A stretch of 64,000 nucleotides of DNA from Empedobacter sp036647415 (GCF_036647415.1 NZ_JAVXKG010000009.1:1-64000), one strand, 5' to 3'; counted from the stretch's first letter, positions 1-8,334 are shown. Notes: generated from the letters alone by a model not told the origin. Made by a program: numbers and translations.

Positions 1-45
1 TGACTGTTAATCAGAGGGTCCTTGGTTCGAGCCCAAGAGGAGGAG
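1..45 (+). tRNA. tRNA-Asn (GTT), 3' part only
   Basis: The window opens inside a tRNA. The anticodon loop at 4-10 is CTGTTAA with anticodon GTT at 6-8, closed by TGA/TCA. The T arm is CTTGG, loop TTCGAGC, CCAAG (21-37). The 3' acceptor strand AGGAGGA (38-44) and discriminator G45 follow. CCA is not encoded as such (the next bases are CAA). The D arm and 5' acceptor lie outside the window. Confidence 0.93.
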
Positions 46-46
46 C

Positions 47-76
47 AAAAAAGACAATCATTTGATTGTCTTTTTT
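47..76 (+). terminator. intrinsic terminator after tRNA-Asn
   Basis: AAAAGACAATCA and its reverse complement are separated by TT and followed by a run of T, one base after the tRNA end. Confidence 0.75.
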
Positions 77-137
77 ATTTTATAGAATTTGTAAATTTTA
101 TTTCAAATAATTTTACAAATATTTAACACTTTATCAC

Positions 138-169
138 ACAACCTTTTTACCTTTATAAACATCTTAGTT
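138..169 (+). promoter_or_regulatory. putative ECF-sigma promoter of the ecotin gene
   Basis: ACAACC (138-143), an 18-base spacer, then TCTTAGTT (162-169) resembles the elements found before both ECF sigma operons in this window (GCAACC or GTAACC, 16-17 bases, TCTT/TCTA). The ecotin start lies 31 bases downstream. This is pattern inference only; the spacer is one base longer than in the best copies. Confidence 0.4.
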
Positions 170-199
170 ATAGAAAACAAATTTTAAAAAGGTATAGTA

Positions 200-661
200 A
201 TGACAAAATTATTTAGCATTGTAGCATTGATCTTAACAACATTATCATTTGCTCAAAAAAGTAAAATAGACTACTCTATGTATCCGAAAGCAAAAACTGG
301 ATATGAACAAAAAGTAATTACTTTAAAAACATTACCAAACGAAGATAATTATAGTGTAGAATTATTTGTTGGTAAAAAAACAGCAGTTGACACGTGTAAC
401 AATTTCTTTTTAGCTGGTAATTTCGAAGAAAAAACAGTTGATGGCTGGGGATATAATTTTTATCAATTCGAATCGAATGGTAATGTAGCAGGTACTTTGA
501 TGGGATGTATGAACAACAAAACGGTTGAAAAAACAGTTCATGCAAAAAGTTTACAAGCACGCTATAATAGCAAATTACCAATTGTAGTTTATGTACCAAA
601 AGGTTTCACGCTAGAATATAGAATTTGGAAAGCTGATGAAAAGCTTACCACAGTAAAATAA
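200..661 (+). CDS. eco: ecotin-family serine protease inhibitor
   Basis: The 153-residue protein has a signal peptide (cut near residue 19, TLSFAQ) and aligns well with E. coli ecotin by memory: WGYNFYQF (83-90), RYNSKLPIVVY near 122-132 and the RIWKADEK ending match conserved ecotin blocks. C66 and C103 match the ecotin disulfide. Ecotins are periplasmic homodimers that inhibit trypsin-fold proteases and shield the cell from foreign proteases. The reactive loop reads GTLMGC, so P1-P1' would be Leu100-Met101 where E. coli has Met-Met. An ECF-like promoter precedes it, which would fit envelope-stress control. It stands alone between the tRNA and a convergent DUF445 gene. Confidence 0.9.
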   Translation: MTKLFSIVALILTTLSFAQKSKIDYSMYPKAKTGYEQKVITLKTLPNEDNYSVELFVGKKTAVDTCNNFFLAGNFEEKTVDGWGYNFYQFESNGNVAGTLMGCMNNKTVEKTVHAKSLQARYNSKLPIVVYVPKGFTLEYRIWKADEKLTTVK

Positions 662-678
662 TAGGATTATTGTTGATT

Positions 679-710
679 AAAAAAGTGCGAGATAAATCTC
701 GCACTTTTTT
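679..710. terminator. bidirectional terminator, ecotin / DUF445
   Basis: AAAAAGTGCGAGA, a TAAA loop, and TCTCGCACTTTTTT lie between two convergent genes, with T runs in both reading directions. Confidence 0.8.
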
Positions 711-718
711 AATTTTTA

Positions 719-1963
719 TTAATGAAACACAAATTGTGTAATCACATAAATGATTAAACCGACTAAACCTCCTACCAAAGTTCCGTTGATACGTATAAAT
801 TGTAAATCTTTACCGACTTCTAATTCCAACTTTTCGCTTAATTGTTTTCCTTCCCAATCGCCAACAGTTTTACTAATCAAATCTTCTACTTCGCCTACAT
901 TTCGTAAAATCATTCGGTAAATAAAATGACGAACCCAACCGTTAATTTTATCAATCATTTCTTGATTATCCGTTAAGTTTTCGGCAAGTTTTTGTATATT
1001 TTTCTGAATATAAATTTGTAACGCTGAATTTTGATCGTCAAAACTTTCGGTTAAATTTTCTCGAATCGCAGTCCATAAATCAAAAGCATAATCATGAAAA
1101 CGCTCGGGCGTAATAAAATCATCACGCAAACTTTCTAACTTAGCTCTCCATTCTGGTGATTCTTTTATATTCAAAATATTATCTCGAATAAGTTGTTCTA
1201 TATTTTGACGAACCGGATGCTCACGATCTTCTTCTATTTCATCTAAAAAACTAATCACACCTTCTACGACTCCTTTCGAGATTTTTTTACCCGCAAAAAA
1301 AGAAATTACTGGATGTTTTTCATTCAATTTATCTTTGATAATTAAGTCGCTTTGCAAAATATATTCTTTCGCTTTTGGAATGATCGCTTCCAAAATTTCA
1401 TCATGTTTCTCCTTTTCTAAAATATATTCTAAACTAGATGAAACAAGTTCTGGCAAATCAAATTGTTTTAAAATTTCGTCACCTTTCAACGAAATAAAAT
1501 CAACAACATCTTTATCATCTAAGTCATTCACAACCTTTTTCGAGAAGTTAATTAATTCCTCTTGTAAACTTTTTTGATTAGATGCTTTATTTAGCCAATC
1601 GGCAGCAAATTTTACAACTTCTAGCTTTTCTATATAAGGACGAATTGTTTTGGGCGTCAAAAAATTATCGGTTACAAATTGTCCCAGATTATCACCAATT
1701 GCATTTTTACTGTTTTCTATTAAATTTGTGTGCGGAATTTTAATTCCCAACGGATAACGGAACAAAGCGGTAACGGCAAACCAATCGGCAAGCGCGCCAA
1801 CCATAGCTGCTTCAGCAAAAGCTTCTACATAACCAATCCATTTTGCATCGGAATGTTGAGCCAAATAAACCATCAAAAAATAGACAATCATCATTGCTAC
1901 AAATAGTCCTGTGGCAATCGCTTTGTGTTTTTTTAGATTATTTTTCTTTTGTTCTTCGGTCAT
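719..1963 (-). CDS. DUF445 family membrane protein
   Basis: The 414-residue protein has the DUF445 (YjiN/YheB-like) pattern: two N-terminal membrane segments (about 14-36 and 44-62), the conserved ADWFAVTALFRYPLG stretch, a long helical region predicted outside the membrane, and a C-terminal membrane helix (about 393-412) after the block RINGTLVGGLVG. The molecular function of the family is unknown; an envelope role is usually assumed. The gene is monocistronic, convergent with ecotin and co-directional with the stress-protein gene upstream, from which a terminator separates it. The start ATG is the first in frame. Confidence 0.85.
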   Translation of the reverse strand: MTEEQKKNNLKKHKAIATGLFVAMMIVYFLMVYLAQHSDAKWIGYVEAFAEAAMVGALADWFAVTALFRYPLGIKIPHTNLIENSKNAIGDNLGQFVTDNFLTPKTIRPYIEKLEVVKFAADWLNKASNQKSLQEELINFSKKVVNDLDDKDVVDFISLKGDEILKQFDLPELVSSSLEYILEKEKHDEILEAIIPKAKEYILQSDLIIKDKLNEKHPVISFFAGKKISKGVVEGVISFLDEIEEDREHPVRQNIEQLIRDNILNIKESPEWRAKLESLRDDFITPERFHDYAFDLWTAIRENLTESFDDQNSALQIYIQKNIQKLAENLTDNQEMIDKINGWVRHFIYRMILRNVGEVEDLISKTVGDWEGKQLSEKLELEVGKDLQFIRINGTLVGGLVGLIIYVITQFVFH

Positions 1964-2003
1964 ATTCGTTAATTTTTAAAAAAAAGAGCAAAAATTTAGC
2001 CAA

Positions 2004-2031
2004 TCAAAAAAAGCGATGAATTTCACCGCTT
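2004..2031 (-). terminator. intrinsic terminator of the universal stress protein gene
   Basis: On the minus strand AAGCGGTGAA and TTCATCGCTT pair almost perfectly (one G-T pair) and a run of seven T follows. It sits just after the stop at 2049. Confidence 0.7.
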
Positions 2032-2048
2032 CTCTCTATTATTTCTAC

Positions 2049-2837
2049 TTATTTTGATTCTTGAAAAACCAATAAAGCAACGCTTGCATTTGATAATAAA
2101 CGTTTGCTATGGTTAATTGTAAATAAACGTTCGAAAGAAGATAATTTTCGGTGAACAACTCCTAAAACATCAATTTTATTTGATGCACAGTAGCTAAATA
2201 ATCCACCTTCTACATCATCATCATTTACAATTTGTATTTTAGCTTTTGGATATTTTTCTTCCCATTCGCCTTTTACACGAAGCATTTCTGTTGTGATAAC
2301 TTTATTTTCTACGTGTACTAATTTTAATTTTTTGTTGTAACGATTTACAACCTCATCCATTTCTGCTAATGCTTTATTTTCTGATTCGTTGAACAATGTT
2401 GCAAAGGCAAAATTTCTTTCTTTTTTGAACTTTACTTTATGAGGTACAATCAATACCGGAACAGTTGCATTGTTAAGAACATTTAACGTATTAGAGCCAA
2501 AAAACTTTTTACCTAAACTATTTTGTCCATTGGTTCCCATTACGATATATTTAATATCTTGTTTGTTTACAATATCTAAAATCATCATCAATAAATCTCC
2601 AACAACCAATGAACTTTCGATATTTATATCTTCTAAACCATTTTTTATGGCAACATCTTTTAATTGATTTATATAGCTTTCGAAATCATCTTCTGTTACA
2701 TCAAGATAATTTTTAACACTAGATTGAACAGAAATTAATCGGATTTCAGCATTTAAAACTTTCGCAAGATTTAATGCATACAAAAAGGCATTATTTGCAG
2801 TATCTGAAAAATCTGTTGGGAATAATATTTTAGTCAT
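2049..2837 (-). CDS. universal stress protein, tandem UspA domains
   Basis: The 262 residues hold two Usp domains (about 1-138 and 145-262). The first carries the ATP-binding signature G-2x-G-9x-GS (residues 101-115, GTNGQNSLGKKFFGS) and the family opening KILFPTDFSDTANNAF. The second domain lacks a clear version of the motif, as is common in tandem Usp proteins. These are cytoplasmic nucleotide-binding proteins linked to stress survival; the partner is unknown. A Bacteroidetes -7 element lies 32 bases upstream and a terminator follows, so it is probably a single-gene unit. Confidence 0.9.
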   Translation of the reverse strand: MTKILFPTDFSDTANNAFLYALNLAKVLNAEIRLISVQSSVKNYLDVTEDDFESYINQLKDVAIKNGLEDINIESSLVVGDLLMMILDIVNKQDIKYIVMGTNGQNSLGKKFFGSNTLNVLNNATVPVLIVPHKVKFKKERNFAFATLFNESENKALAEMDEVVNRYNKKLKLVHVENKVITTEMLRVKGEWEEKYPKAKIQIVNDDDVEGGLFSYCASNKIDVLGVVHRKLSSFERLFTINHSKRLLSNASVALLVFQESK

Positions 2838-2868
2838 AATTATTTGATTATAAAGATTTATATCTGTT

Positions 2869-2876
2869 CAAATTTA
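2869..2876 (-). promoter_or_regulatory. -7 promoter element of the universal stress protein gene
   Basis: On the minus strand TAAATTTG matches the Bacteroidetes housekeeping -7 consensus TAnnTTTG exactly and leaves a leader of about 28 bases. Confidence 0.55.
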
Positions 2877-2901
2877 CAATTATTCTTTCAGTTAAAAACA
2901 C

Positions 2902-2929
2902 AAAAAAAGCGTTGATTTCTCAACGCTTT
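2902..2929 (-). terminator. intrinsic terminator of era
   Basis: AAAGCGTTGA, a four-base loop and TCAACGCTTT form a perfect stem, followed on the minus strand by a T run. It lies 20 bases past the era stop. Confidence 0.8.
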
Positions 2930-2948
2930 ACTATTTTTTCAATCATTT

Positions 2949-3836
2949 TTAATAACCAAAACGACGTAAATCATTTTCTTTACTTCGCCAGTCTTTACGG
3001 ACTTTTACAAAGAGTTTTAAAAACACTTTTTTATCAAAAAATTTCTCTAATTCTTCTCTTGCTTCCTTTCCTACTTTTGATAAAGATTCACCTTTATGTC
3101 CTATGATAATTCCTTTTTGAGAATCACGCTCTACATAAATTTCTGCTTCTATTGAGATTAGATGTAAATCTTCTTTAAAACGCTCTGTTACTACCTCAAC
3201 CGAGTATGGAATCTCTTTTTGATAATTTAATAAAATCTTTTCGCGAATAACTTCGTTTACAATAAAACGCTCCGAACGATCTGTTAATTGATCATCTGGA
3301 TAATATTGTGGACCTTCTGGTATTATAGCTTTTATTTTATTAACTAATAAATCTACATTTACATTTTCTTTTGCTGAAATTGGTAAAATTTCGGCATTTG
3401 GTAAAAGTTCATGCCAATACTCTACAGCATCATTCAATCTTTCTGGTGTAGCAGTATCTATCTTATTTAGTAGTAAAATAATTGGTGTAGACGTTTTTTG
3501 TAAGCGAGCAAAAACTTCTTCATTCTTCAAACTTTTTTCTCCAATTTCTACCACATAAAGAATCACATCAGCATCTACCAACGATTCTTTTACAGCATCC
3601 ATCATTTTACTTTGCAATTCGTAAGCTGGGTCTAAAACACCTGGCGTATCCGAAAAAACAATTTGATAATCTTCTCCCGTCAAAATTCCTTTGATACGAT
3701 GACGTGTGGTTTGCGCCTTGTGAGTTGCAATTACTAAACGTTCTTTCATCATTATATTCATCAAAGTAGATTTTCCAACATTTGGATTTCCTATGATGTT
3801 TACAAAACCGGATTTAAATATCTTTTCGTCTGACAT
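2949..3836 (-). CDS. era: GTPase Era
   Basis: The 295-residue protein is a complete Era. Its GTPase domain has G1 GNPNVGKS (16-23), G3 DTPG (63-66), G4 NKID (124-127) and G5 SAK (154-156), and a C-terminal KH RNA-binding domain carries GHKGES (246-251). Era binds the 3' end of 16S rRNA and helps assemble the small ribosomal subunit. The only sensible start is the ATG at 3836. A perfect TAnnTTTG box ends five bases before it, so the mRNA may have almost no leader. A terminator follows, so it is likely transcribed alone. Confidence 0.97.
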   Translation of the reverse strand: MSDEKIFKSGFVNIIGNPNVGKSTLMNIMMKERLVIATHKAQTTRHRIKGILTGEDYQIVFSDTPGVLDPAYELQSKMMDAVKESLVDADVILYVVEIGEKSLKNEEVFARLQKTSTPIILLLNKIDTATPERLNDAVEYWHELLPNAEILPISAKENVNVDLLVNKIKAIIPEGPQYYPDDQLTDRSERFIVNEVIREKILLNYQKEIPYSVEVVTERFKEDLHLISIEAEIYVERDSQKGIIIGHKGESLSKVGKEAREELEKFFDKKVFLKLFVKVRKDWRSKENDLRRFGY

Positions 3837-3840
3837 TGTG

Positions 3841-3848
3841 CAAATTTA
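3841..3848 (-). promoter_or_regulatory. -7 promoter element abutting the era start
   Basis: TAAATTTG on the minus strand is an exact TAnnTTTG. Only CACA separates it from the ATG, so transcription would begin at or within a few bases of the start codon. Confidence 0.5.
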
Positions 3849-4060
3849 GTGATTTCTTAGAAAATGATTGAGTTATTATTTTGTTAGATTTTATGAAACA
3901 TGAATTTTAAAATATTTATTCTTCAAAAAGCTGATTTGGTCTGTGTTTTGAATAGGTGTGTTTACATTAAAAAAAATAGTAAAAAATTTATTGTTTATTA
4001 AAAAATATGACTAATTTCATATTGTGTTATGGAAAATTAAATAATCCAAAATTTAAAAAA

Positions 4061-4330
4061 ATGATGAAAGCAGAGTTAATTGAAAAAGAAGAAATATTTA
4101 ACTATAAATTTTTAGACGCGCCCAAAGACGAAGTAACAGTAGAGGTAAGTAAATTGAATGGTGCTGTACGTTTAGGAAACGAATTCAAATCAAAAGCATA
4201 TATTACTTTTCAAACAGATCAAGGTCCTAAGAAGATTGAAACGACAGTTTGGTCTGTAACAGAAAAATATTTACAAATAAAAAATGGAGTTTTAATTCCT
4301 TTAAAATCATTAATTGATATTCAGTATTAA
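4061..4330 (+). CDS. hypothetical protein, about 89 residues
   Basis: I do not recognise the family. The frame is open from 4007, but the first 18 codons (an odd Cys/Asn-rich stretch) look like leader. ATG codons at 4061/4064 open a soluble, mostly beta protein beginning MMKAELIEKEE, and an A-rich stretch precedes them. There is no signal peptide or membrane segment. The ending ...VLIPLKSLIDIQY and the length suggest a small cytoplasmic domain with a PH-like or SH3-like beta fold, which is a guess. It is transcribed alone and shares a strong terminator with the convergent gene. Confidence 0.6.
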   Translation: MMKAELIEKEEIFNYKFLDAPKDEVTVEVSKLNGAVRLGNEFKSKAYITFQTDQGPKKIETTVWSVTEKYLQIKNGVLIPLKSLIDIQY

Positions 4331-4351
4331 TCGATTTTTACAATTTAAAAT

Positions 4352-4395
4352 CAATAATGGGATACTTAATAAAATAAGTATCCCATTATTGGTTT
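4352..4395. terminator. bidirectional terminator
   Basis: A perfect 17-bp stem (CAATAATGGGATACTTA and its complement) with a six-base loop lies between convergent genes and is followed by GTTTTT on the plus strand. Confidence 0.75.
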
Positions 4396-5439
4396 TTAGC
4401 CTTTTTTGTTTGATTCTTTTAATAACTGTTTTAATTCTGCTCGAATTGCAGATTTATCTTGACTTTTAGGAAATTCTCCGATATAAAAAGTTTGTTGAGG
4501 AACTTCTCTTTCTTCTAATTCATTATTTGGAATATTAATTTCAGCAGAAAATCTACTTTCTATAACTAACGTAATGACACCTTCTCCTGTATCCTTCTTA
4601 GGAAAATCAATAACAACGTAATTCAAATCGATGTATGGTTTTAATTTTTCCTCTACTTGTTCTAAATTCACAATCTCTCCATTAGCACCTAATCGGCATT
4701 CATTTTTAGATAAAAATCTGAATTTATCATCACTTATAATTACAACTTGTCGGTGTGTATTTAATGATTCTTCTTCGTAAGGTGAATCCAAAATCAAACT
4801 TCCTTTATCATCTTCAGAAATATCAATTTTATCTAAAACAGAAAATTCTACATCATTGTTCTTTTTTATTGCAACAGGATATCCATTTGCTGTATAAACC
4901 TTATAAAATAACGTTTTGTCAATTTGATTTAACTGTTTTGATAAATCATTATTTAAACTATCAACCTCTATTGCAACTTTATTTATTCTAATCAAATTAT
5001 CCATCGAGTTTTCTGCTTGTACTTTTGTAACGTAAGCATAATCAATCGCAAACCCAATTTTATCTTGATTTTCTCCTGTGTACGGAATTTTTATCTCATC
5101 AGAATCTTCATTACAATACAAATCCAATCCTCCTTCTATTGCCTGTAAAATAACAATTTCTCCTTCGTTTTCTAATACCGAAGAACTTAATAAGGCAGTA
5201 TCACCTTTTTTTAAGCCTAAGTAATCATTTAAAGACTTAAAAGTATCGCTTACAAACTCTCTGTTAAAAACAGATGTATAAACATTGTCTTTTAAAGCAT
5301 AATGAAATTTAATAGCAGATGAGCTTTCATCATGTTTTCTTAAAAAAGAAAAAATTTCTTTCTGCCAATCAAACGTTTTTTTATCTTCAAATTCTGCTAA
5401 AATATCAGAAATTGATTTTTTACTAAATTCTAATTTCAT
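4396..5439 (-). CDS. degenerate MenE-like (ANL superfamily) protein, probably not an enzyme
   Basis: The 347 residues follow the layout of the short Bacteroidetes O-succinylbenzoate-CoA ligases (MenE) as I remember them. Matching blocks are LGLKKGDTALL (74-84), QAENSMDNL (141-149), FSVLDKIDISEDDKGSLILDSP (199-220) and the C-terminal hinge, VNLEQVEEKL (257-266) for the usual PEQIEEKL. Every catalytic motif is gone: the TSGSTG phosphate loop expected near 45-55 reads YALKDNVYTS, the YGMTE motif near 182 reads YTANG, and GRxDNVINSGG near 246-254 reads KNECRLGANG. The reading frame is intact, so this looks like a retained pseudoenzyme, not a decaying gene. It is acidic and cytoplasmic, and divergent from scpA. 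Confidence 0.6.
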   Translation of the reverse strand: MKLEFSKKSISDILAEFEDKKTFDWQKEIFSFLRKHDESSSAIKFHYALKDNVYTSVFNREFVSDTFKSLNDYLGLKKGDTALLSSSVLENEGEIVILQAIEGGLDLYCNEDSDEIKIPYTGENQDKIGFAIDYAYVTKVQAENSMDNLIRINKVAIEVDSLNNDLSKQLNQIDKTLFYKVYTANGYPVAIKKNNDVEFSVLDKIDISEDDKGSLILDSPYEEESLNTHRQVVIISDDKFRFLSKNECRLGANGEIVNLEQVEEKLKPYIDLNYVVIDFPKKDTGEGVITLVIESRFSAEINIPNNELEEREVPQQTFYIGEFPKSQDKSAIRAELKQLLKESNKKG

Positions 5440-5603
5440 AATCGCATGTTTTTTCGGTTCGTTATTATACTGATTATCAAAATCAAATCAATAATTTAAC
5501 CAAAAATCACAACATTACTTTATTTAGAATAATTTCTTAATAAACGACTCTAAAAAGTCAAATCAAAAAAATGTTATTTTATATAATCTAACTGATTATT
5601 ATT

Positions 5604-5611
5604 TATCTTAG
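5604..5611 (+). promoter_or_regulatory. possible -7 element of scpA
   Basis: TATCTTAG differs from TAnnTTTG at one base and is separated from the ATG by only CACT, the same geometry as at era. Confidence 0.3.
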
Positions 5612-5615
5612 CACT

Positions 5616-7748
5616 ATGAATCACAGCACAGATTTTTCGAATGTAAGATTTAAACGAAATCTTACTTCTAAACCAACACATACAGAATCATTTGAATTAG
5701 ATAGTTTACACGTAAAAAGTGATTACAATTATGATGATGTAAAAGATTTAAAGCAAATTGATTTTTTACCTGGAATTGCGCCTTATTTACGCGGACCTTA
5801 TACAACAATGTATGTTCGTCAACCTTGGACAATTCGTCAATATGCAGGTTTTTCGACTGCTGAAGAATCAAATGCTTTTTACAAACGTAATTTAGCTGCA
5901 GGGCAAAAAGGACTTTCTGTTGCTTTTGATTTGGCTACGCATCGTGGTTACGATTCAGATCACGAGCGTGTTGTAGGAGATGTTGGTAAAGCTGGTGTTG
6001 CAATAGATTCTGTTGAGGATATGAAGATTTTATTCAATGAAATTCCATTAGATAAAATCTCAGTTTCGATGACTATGAACGGAGCAGTTCTTCCTATTTT
6101 GGCATTTTATATTGTTGCTGCGGAAGAACAAGGCGTAACACAAGATCAACTTTCTGGGACAATTCAGAATGATATTTTGAAGGAATTTATGGTACGTAAT
6201 ACATACATTTATCCGCCTACTCCTTCTATGAAAATTATTGCGGATATTTTTGAATATACTTCTCAAAAAATTCCTCGTTTCAATTCAATTTCTATCTCTG
6301 GTTACCACATGCAAGAAGCTGGTGCAACACCAGTTTTGGAAATGGCTTACACATTAGCAGATGGTTACGAATATGTAAAAACAGGTTTGGAAGCAGGATT
6401 GAAAGTAGATGATTTTGCTCCTCGTTTATCATTTTTCTGGGCAATTGGAATGAATTTCCCTCAAGAAATTGCAAAAATGAGAGCTGCTCGTATGCTTTGG
6501 GCAAAATTGATGCAAGAATTTGAGCCTCAAAATAAAAAATCATTAATGCTAAGAACGCACTGCCAGACTTCTGGTTGGAGTTTAACAGAGCAAGAACCTT
6601 ATAACAATATTGGACGTACAGCGATAGAAGCTTTGGCTGCTGCACTTGGAGGAACGCAATCTTTGCACACCAATGCATTGGATGAAGCAATTGCTTTACC
6701 AACAGATTTTTCTGCACGAATTGCACGAAATACACAAATTATTTTACAAGAAGAAACTCAAATTTGTAGAACGGCAGATCCTTTTGGAGGAAGTTTTATG
6801 ATTGAATCTTTGACAAATGAAATGGCAAATCAAGCGTGGGAATATATTCAAGAAGTACGAGAATTAGGCGGAATGACACAGGCTATAGAAGCTGGAATTC
6901 CGAAAATGCGTATTGAAGAAGCTGCTGCAAAAAAACAAGCAAATATTGATTCTGGAGAAGTTGCAATCGTTGGTGTAAATGCTTATCGATCTAAATTAGA
7001 GCAACAAGAATTTGATATTTTAGATATTGATAATACAACAGTTCGTCAAAAGCAAATTGATCGTCTAAATCAAATCAAAGCAGATCGTGATAACGAGGCT
7101 GTGAAAGATATTTTAGCACAATTAACAAAAGCCGCAGAAACAGGCAAAGGTAATTTATTAGAATTATCTATAGAAGCTGCTCGTCGTAGAGTAACTTTAG
7201 GCGAAATTTCTGATGCTTTAGAAACTATTTTTGGTCGACACAAAGCTATAACAAGAGGAATACAAGGTATTTACGCAATGGGAGCAGGAAAAATGGATAA
7301 GTTTGAAGAAGCACGCAAATTGGCAGACGAATTTGCTGAACAAGACGGACGTCGTCCACGTATTATGGTTGCCAAAATGGGACAAGATGGTCACGATCGT
7401 GGTGCGAAGGTAGTCGCAACATCCTTTGCTGATATGGGATTTGATGTAGATATTTCACCATTGTTCCAAACGCCAGCCGAAGTTGCAAAACAAGCGATAG
7501 AAAATGATGTTCATATTTTAGGAATTTCTTCTTTAGCGGCTGGTCACAAAACCTTGGTACCAGAAGTTGTAAAACAATTGAAAGACTTAGGTCGCGATGA
7601 TGTTTATATTGTTGTTGGCGGCGTTATTCCTCGTCAAGATTATGATTATTTATATCAAAATGGTGCTGATGCAATCTTTGGTCCTGGAACCAATTTGGCT
7701 GAAAGTGCCTGTGAAATCTTACAAAATTTATTAAAATCATCTAAATAA
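5616..7748 (+). CDS. scpA: methylmalonyl-CoA mutase, large (catalytic) subunit
   Basis: This 710-residue protein has the TIM-barrel mutase domain (about 40-550, with the conserved YVRQPWTIRQYAGFS and SISGYHMQEAGA blocks) and a C-terminal B12-binding domain whose GQDGHDRGAK motif (about 588-597) supplies the lower axial His of cobalamin. It converts succinyl-CoA and (R)-methylmalonyl-CoA, linking propionate, odd-chain lipid and branched amino-acid breakdown to the TCA cycle. Length matches MutB/ScpA. The small subunit MutA, often adjacent, is not here: the upstream gene is divergent and the downstream one unrelated. No cobalamin riboswitch is visible in the 176-base upstream gap. Confidence 0.96.
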   Translation: MNHSTDFSNVRFKRNLTSKPTHTESFELDSLHVKSDYNYDDVKDLKQIDFLPGIAPYLRGPYTTMYVRQPWTIRQYAGFSTAEESNAFYKRNLAAGQKGLSVAFDLATHRGYDSDHERVVGDVGKAGVAIDSVEDMKILFNEIPLDKISVSMTMNGAVLPILAFYIVAAEEQGVTQDQLSGTIQNDILKEFMVRNTYIYPPTPSMKIIADIFEYTSQKIPRFNSISISGYHMQEAGATPVLEMAYTLADGYEYVKTGLEAGLKVDDFAPRLSFFWAIGMNFPQEIAKMRAARMLWAKLMQEFEPQNKKSLMLRTHCQTSGWSLTEQEPYNNIGRTAIEALAAALGGTQSLHTNALDEAIALPTDFSARIARNTQIILQEETQICRTADPFGGSFMIESLTNEMANQAWEYIQEVRELGGMTQAIEAGIPKMRIEEAAAKKQANIDSGEVAIVGVNAYRSKLEQQEFDILDIDNTTVRQKQIDRLNQIKADRDNEAVKDILAQLTKAAETGKGNLLELSIEAARRRVTLGEISDALETIFGRHKAITRGIQGIYAMGAGKMDKFEEARKLADEFAEQDGRRPRIMVAKMGQDGHDRGAKVVATSFADMGFDVDISPLFQTPAEVAKQAIENDVHILGISSLAAGHKTLVPEVVKQLKDLGRDDVYIVVGGVIPRQDYDYLYQNGADAIFGPGTNLAESACEILQNLLKSSK

Positions 7749-7764
7749 GTCTATTTTAGTACAA

Positions 7765-7798
7765 ATATTCCTGTCTATTGACAGGAATATTTTTATAT
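7765..7798 (+). terminator. intrinsic terminator of scpA
   Basis: ATATTCCTGTC, TATT loop and GACAGGAATAT form a perfect stem, followed by TTTTT. Confidence 0.75.
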
Positions 7799-7824
7799 TT
7801 ATACCACACAAACCTAAAAACGAG

Positions 7825-8334
7825 ATGAATAAAACCTTACGATATATTATTACAACAAGCTGTATTATTTTTATTTTATGGTTTATTGGATACTTTCTGA
7901 TAGGTGATTTTATTAGTTTAGAATTCTCAAATTATGAAGTTTCTCAACTATTTCCAAAAATATTAACCTTTTTAGCCGCAGTTAGTATTTACGTTTTGTT
8001 TTTACTTTCTATCAAAAAAAATGAAGGCTGGAGTTTTTCTAATGTAATGAAATTTGTTTTGGGAATTATTGTTGGTTTAATTCCTCTATTTACGTTTGAA
8101 TATTATAGTATGAACGATTGTGCAGATTGGAAAATTGAAAAAATAAATAAAAAAACACTTTATCAATCAAAATCATCTACTTCGGAAACAATCAAATTAG
8201 TCGAAATTATTTGTGAAGAAAATAAATCAAAATCATTACAAGTAAAACGCATTATGCAAATTACGCCACTATTTATAACTTCTTCATCAATAGATACAAC
8301 CAAGATTTCTACAAATAGTTGGAAAAAACTTTAA
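7825..8334 (+). CDS. hypothetical membrane protein with three transmembrane segments
   Basis: I do not recognise this 169-residue protein. Three hydrophobic segments are visible (about 7-30, 44-64 and 76-93), followed by a hydrophilic tail of about 75 residues with two cysteines (in NDCADW and EIICEE), probably outside the cytoplasm. No enzymatic motif is seen. It lies between the scpA terminator and the large barrel gene, 60 bases upstream of the latter and on the same strand, so the two could share a transcript, but nothing links them functionally. Confidence 0.6.
   Translation: MNKTLRYIITTSCIIFILWFIGYFLIGDFISLEFSNYEVSQLFPKILTFLAAVSIYVLFLLSIKKNEGWSFSNVMKFVLGIIVGLIPLFTFEYYSMNDCADWKIEKINKKTLYQSKSSTSETIKLVEIICEENKSKSLQVKRIMQITPLFITSSSIDTTKISTNSWKKL

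Noticed and set aside
5440..5615. Cobalamin riboswitch ahead of methylmalonyl-CoA mutase
   Set aside because: The gap is A+T rich with no B12-box-like element or suitable stems.
6292..6735. Minus-strand open frame of 147 codons inside scpA
   Set aside because: It is a shadow of a strongly conserved gene, with a Leu/Gln-rich composition typical of antisense frames.
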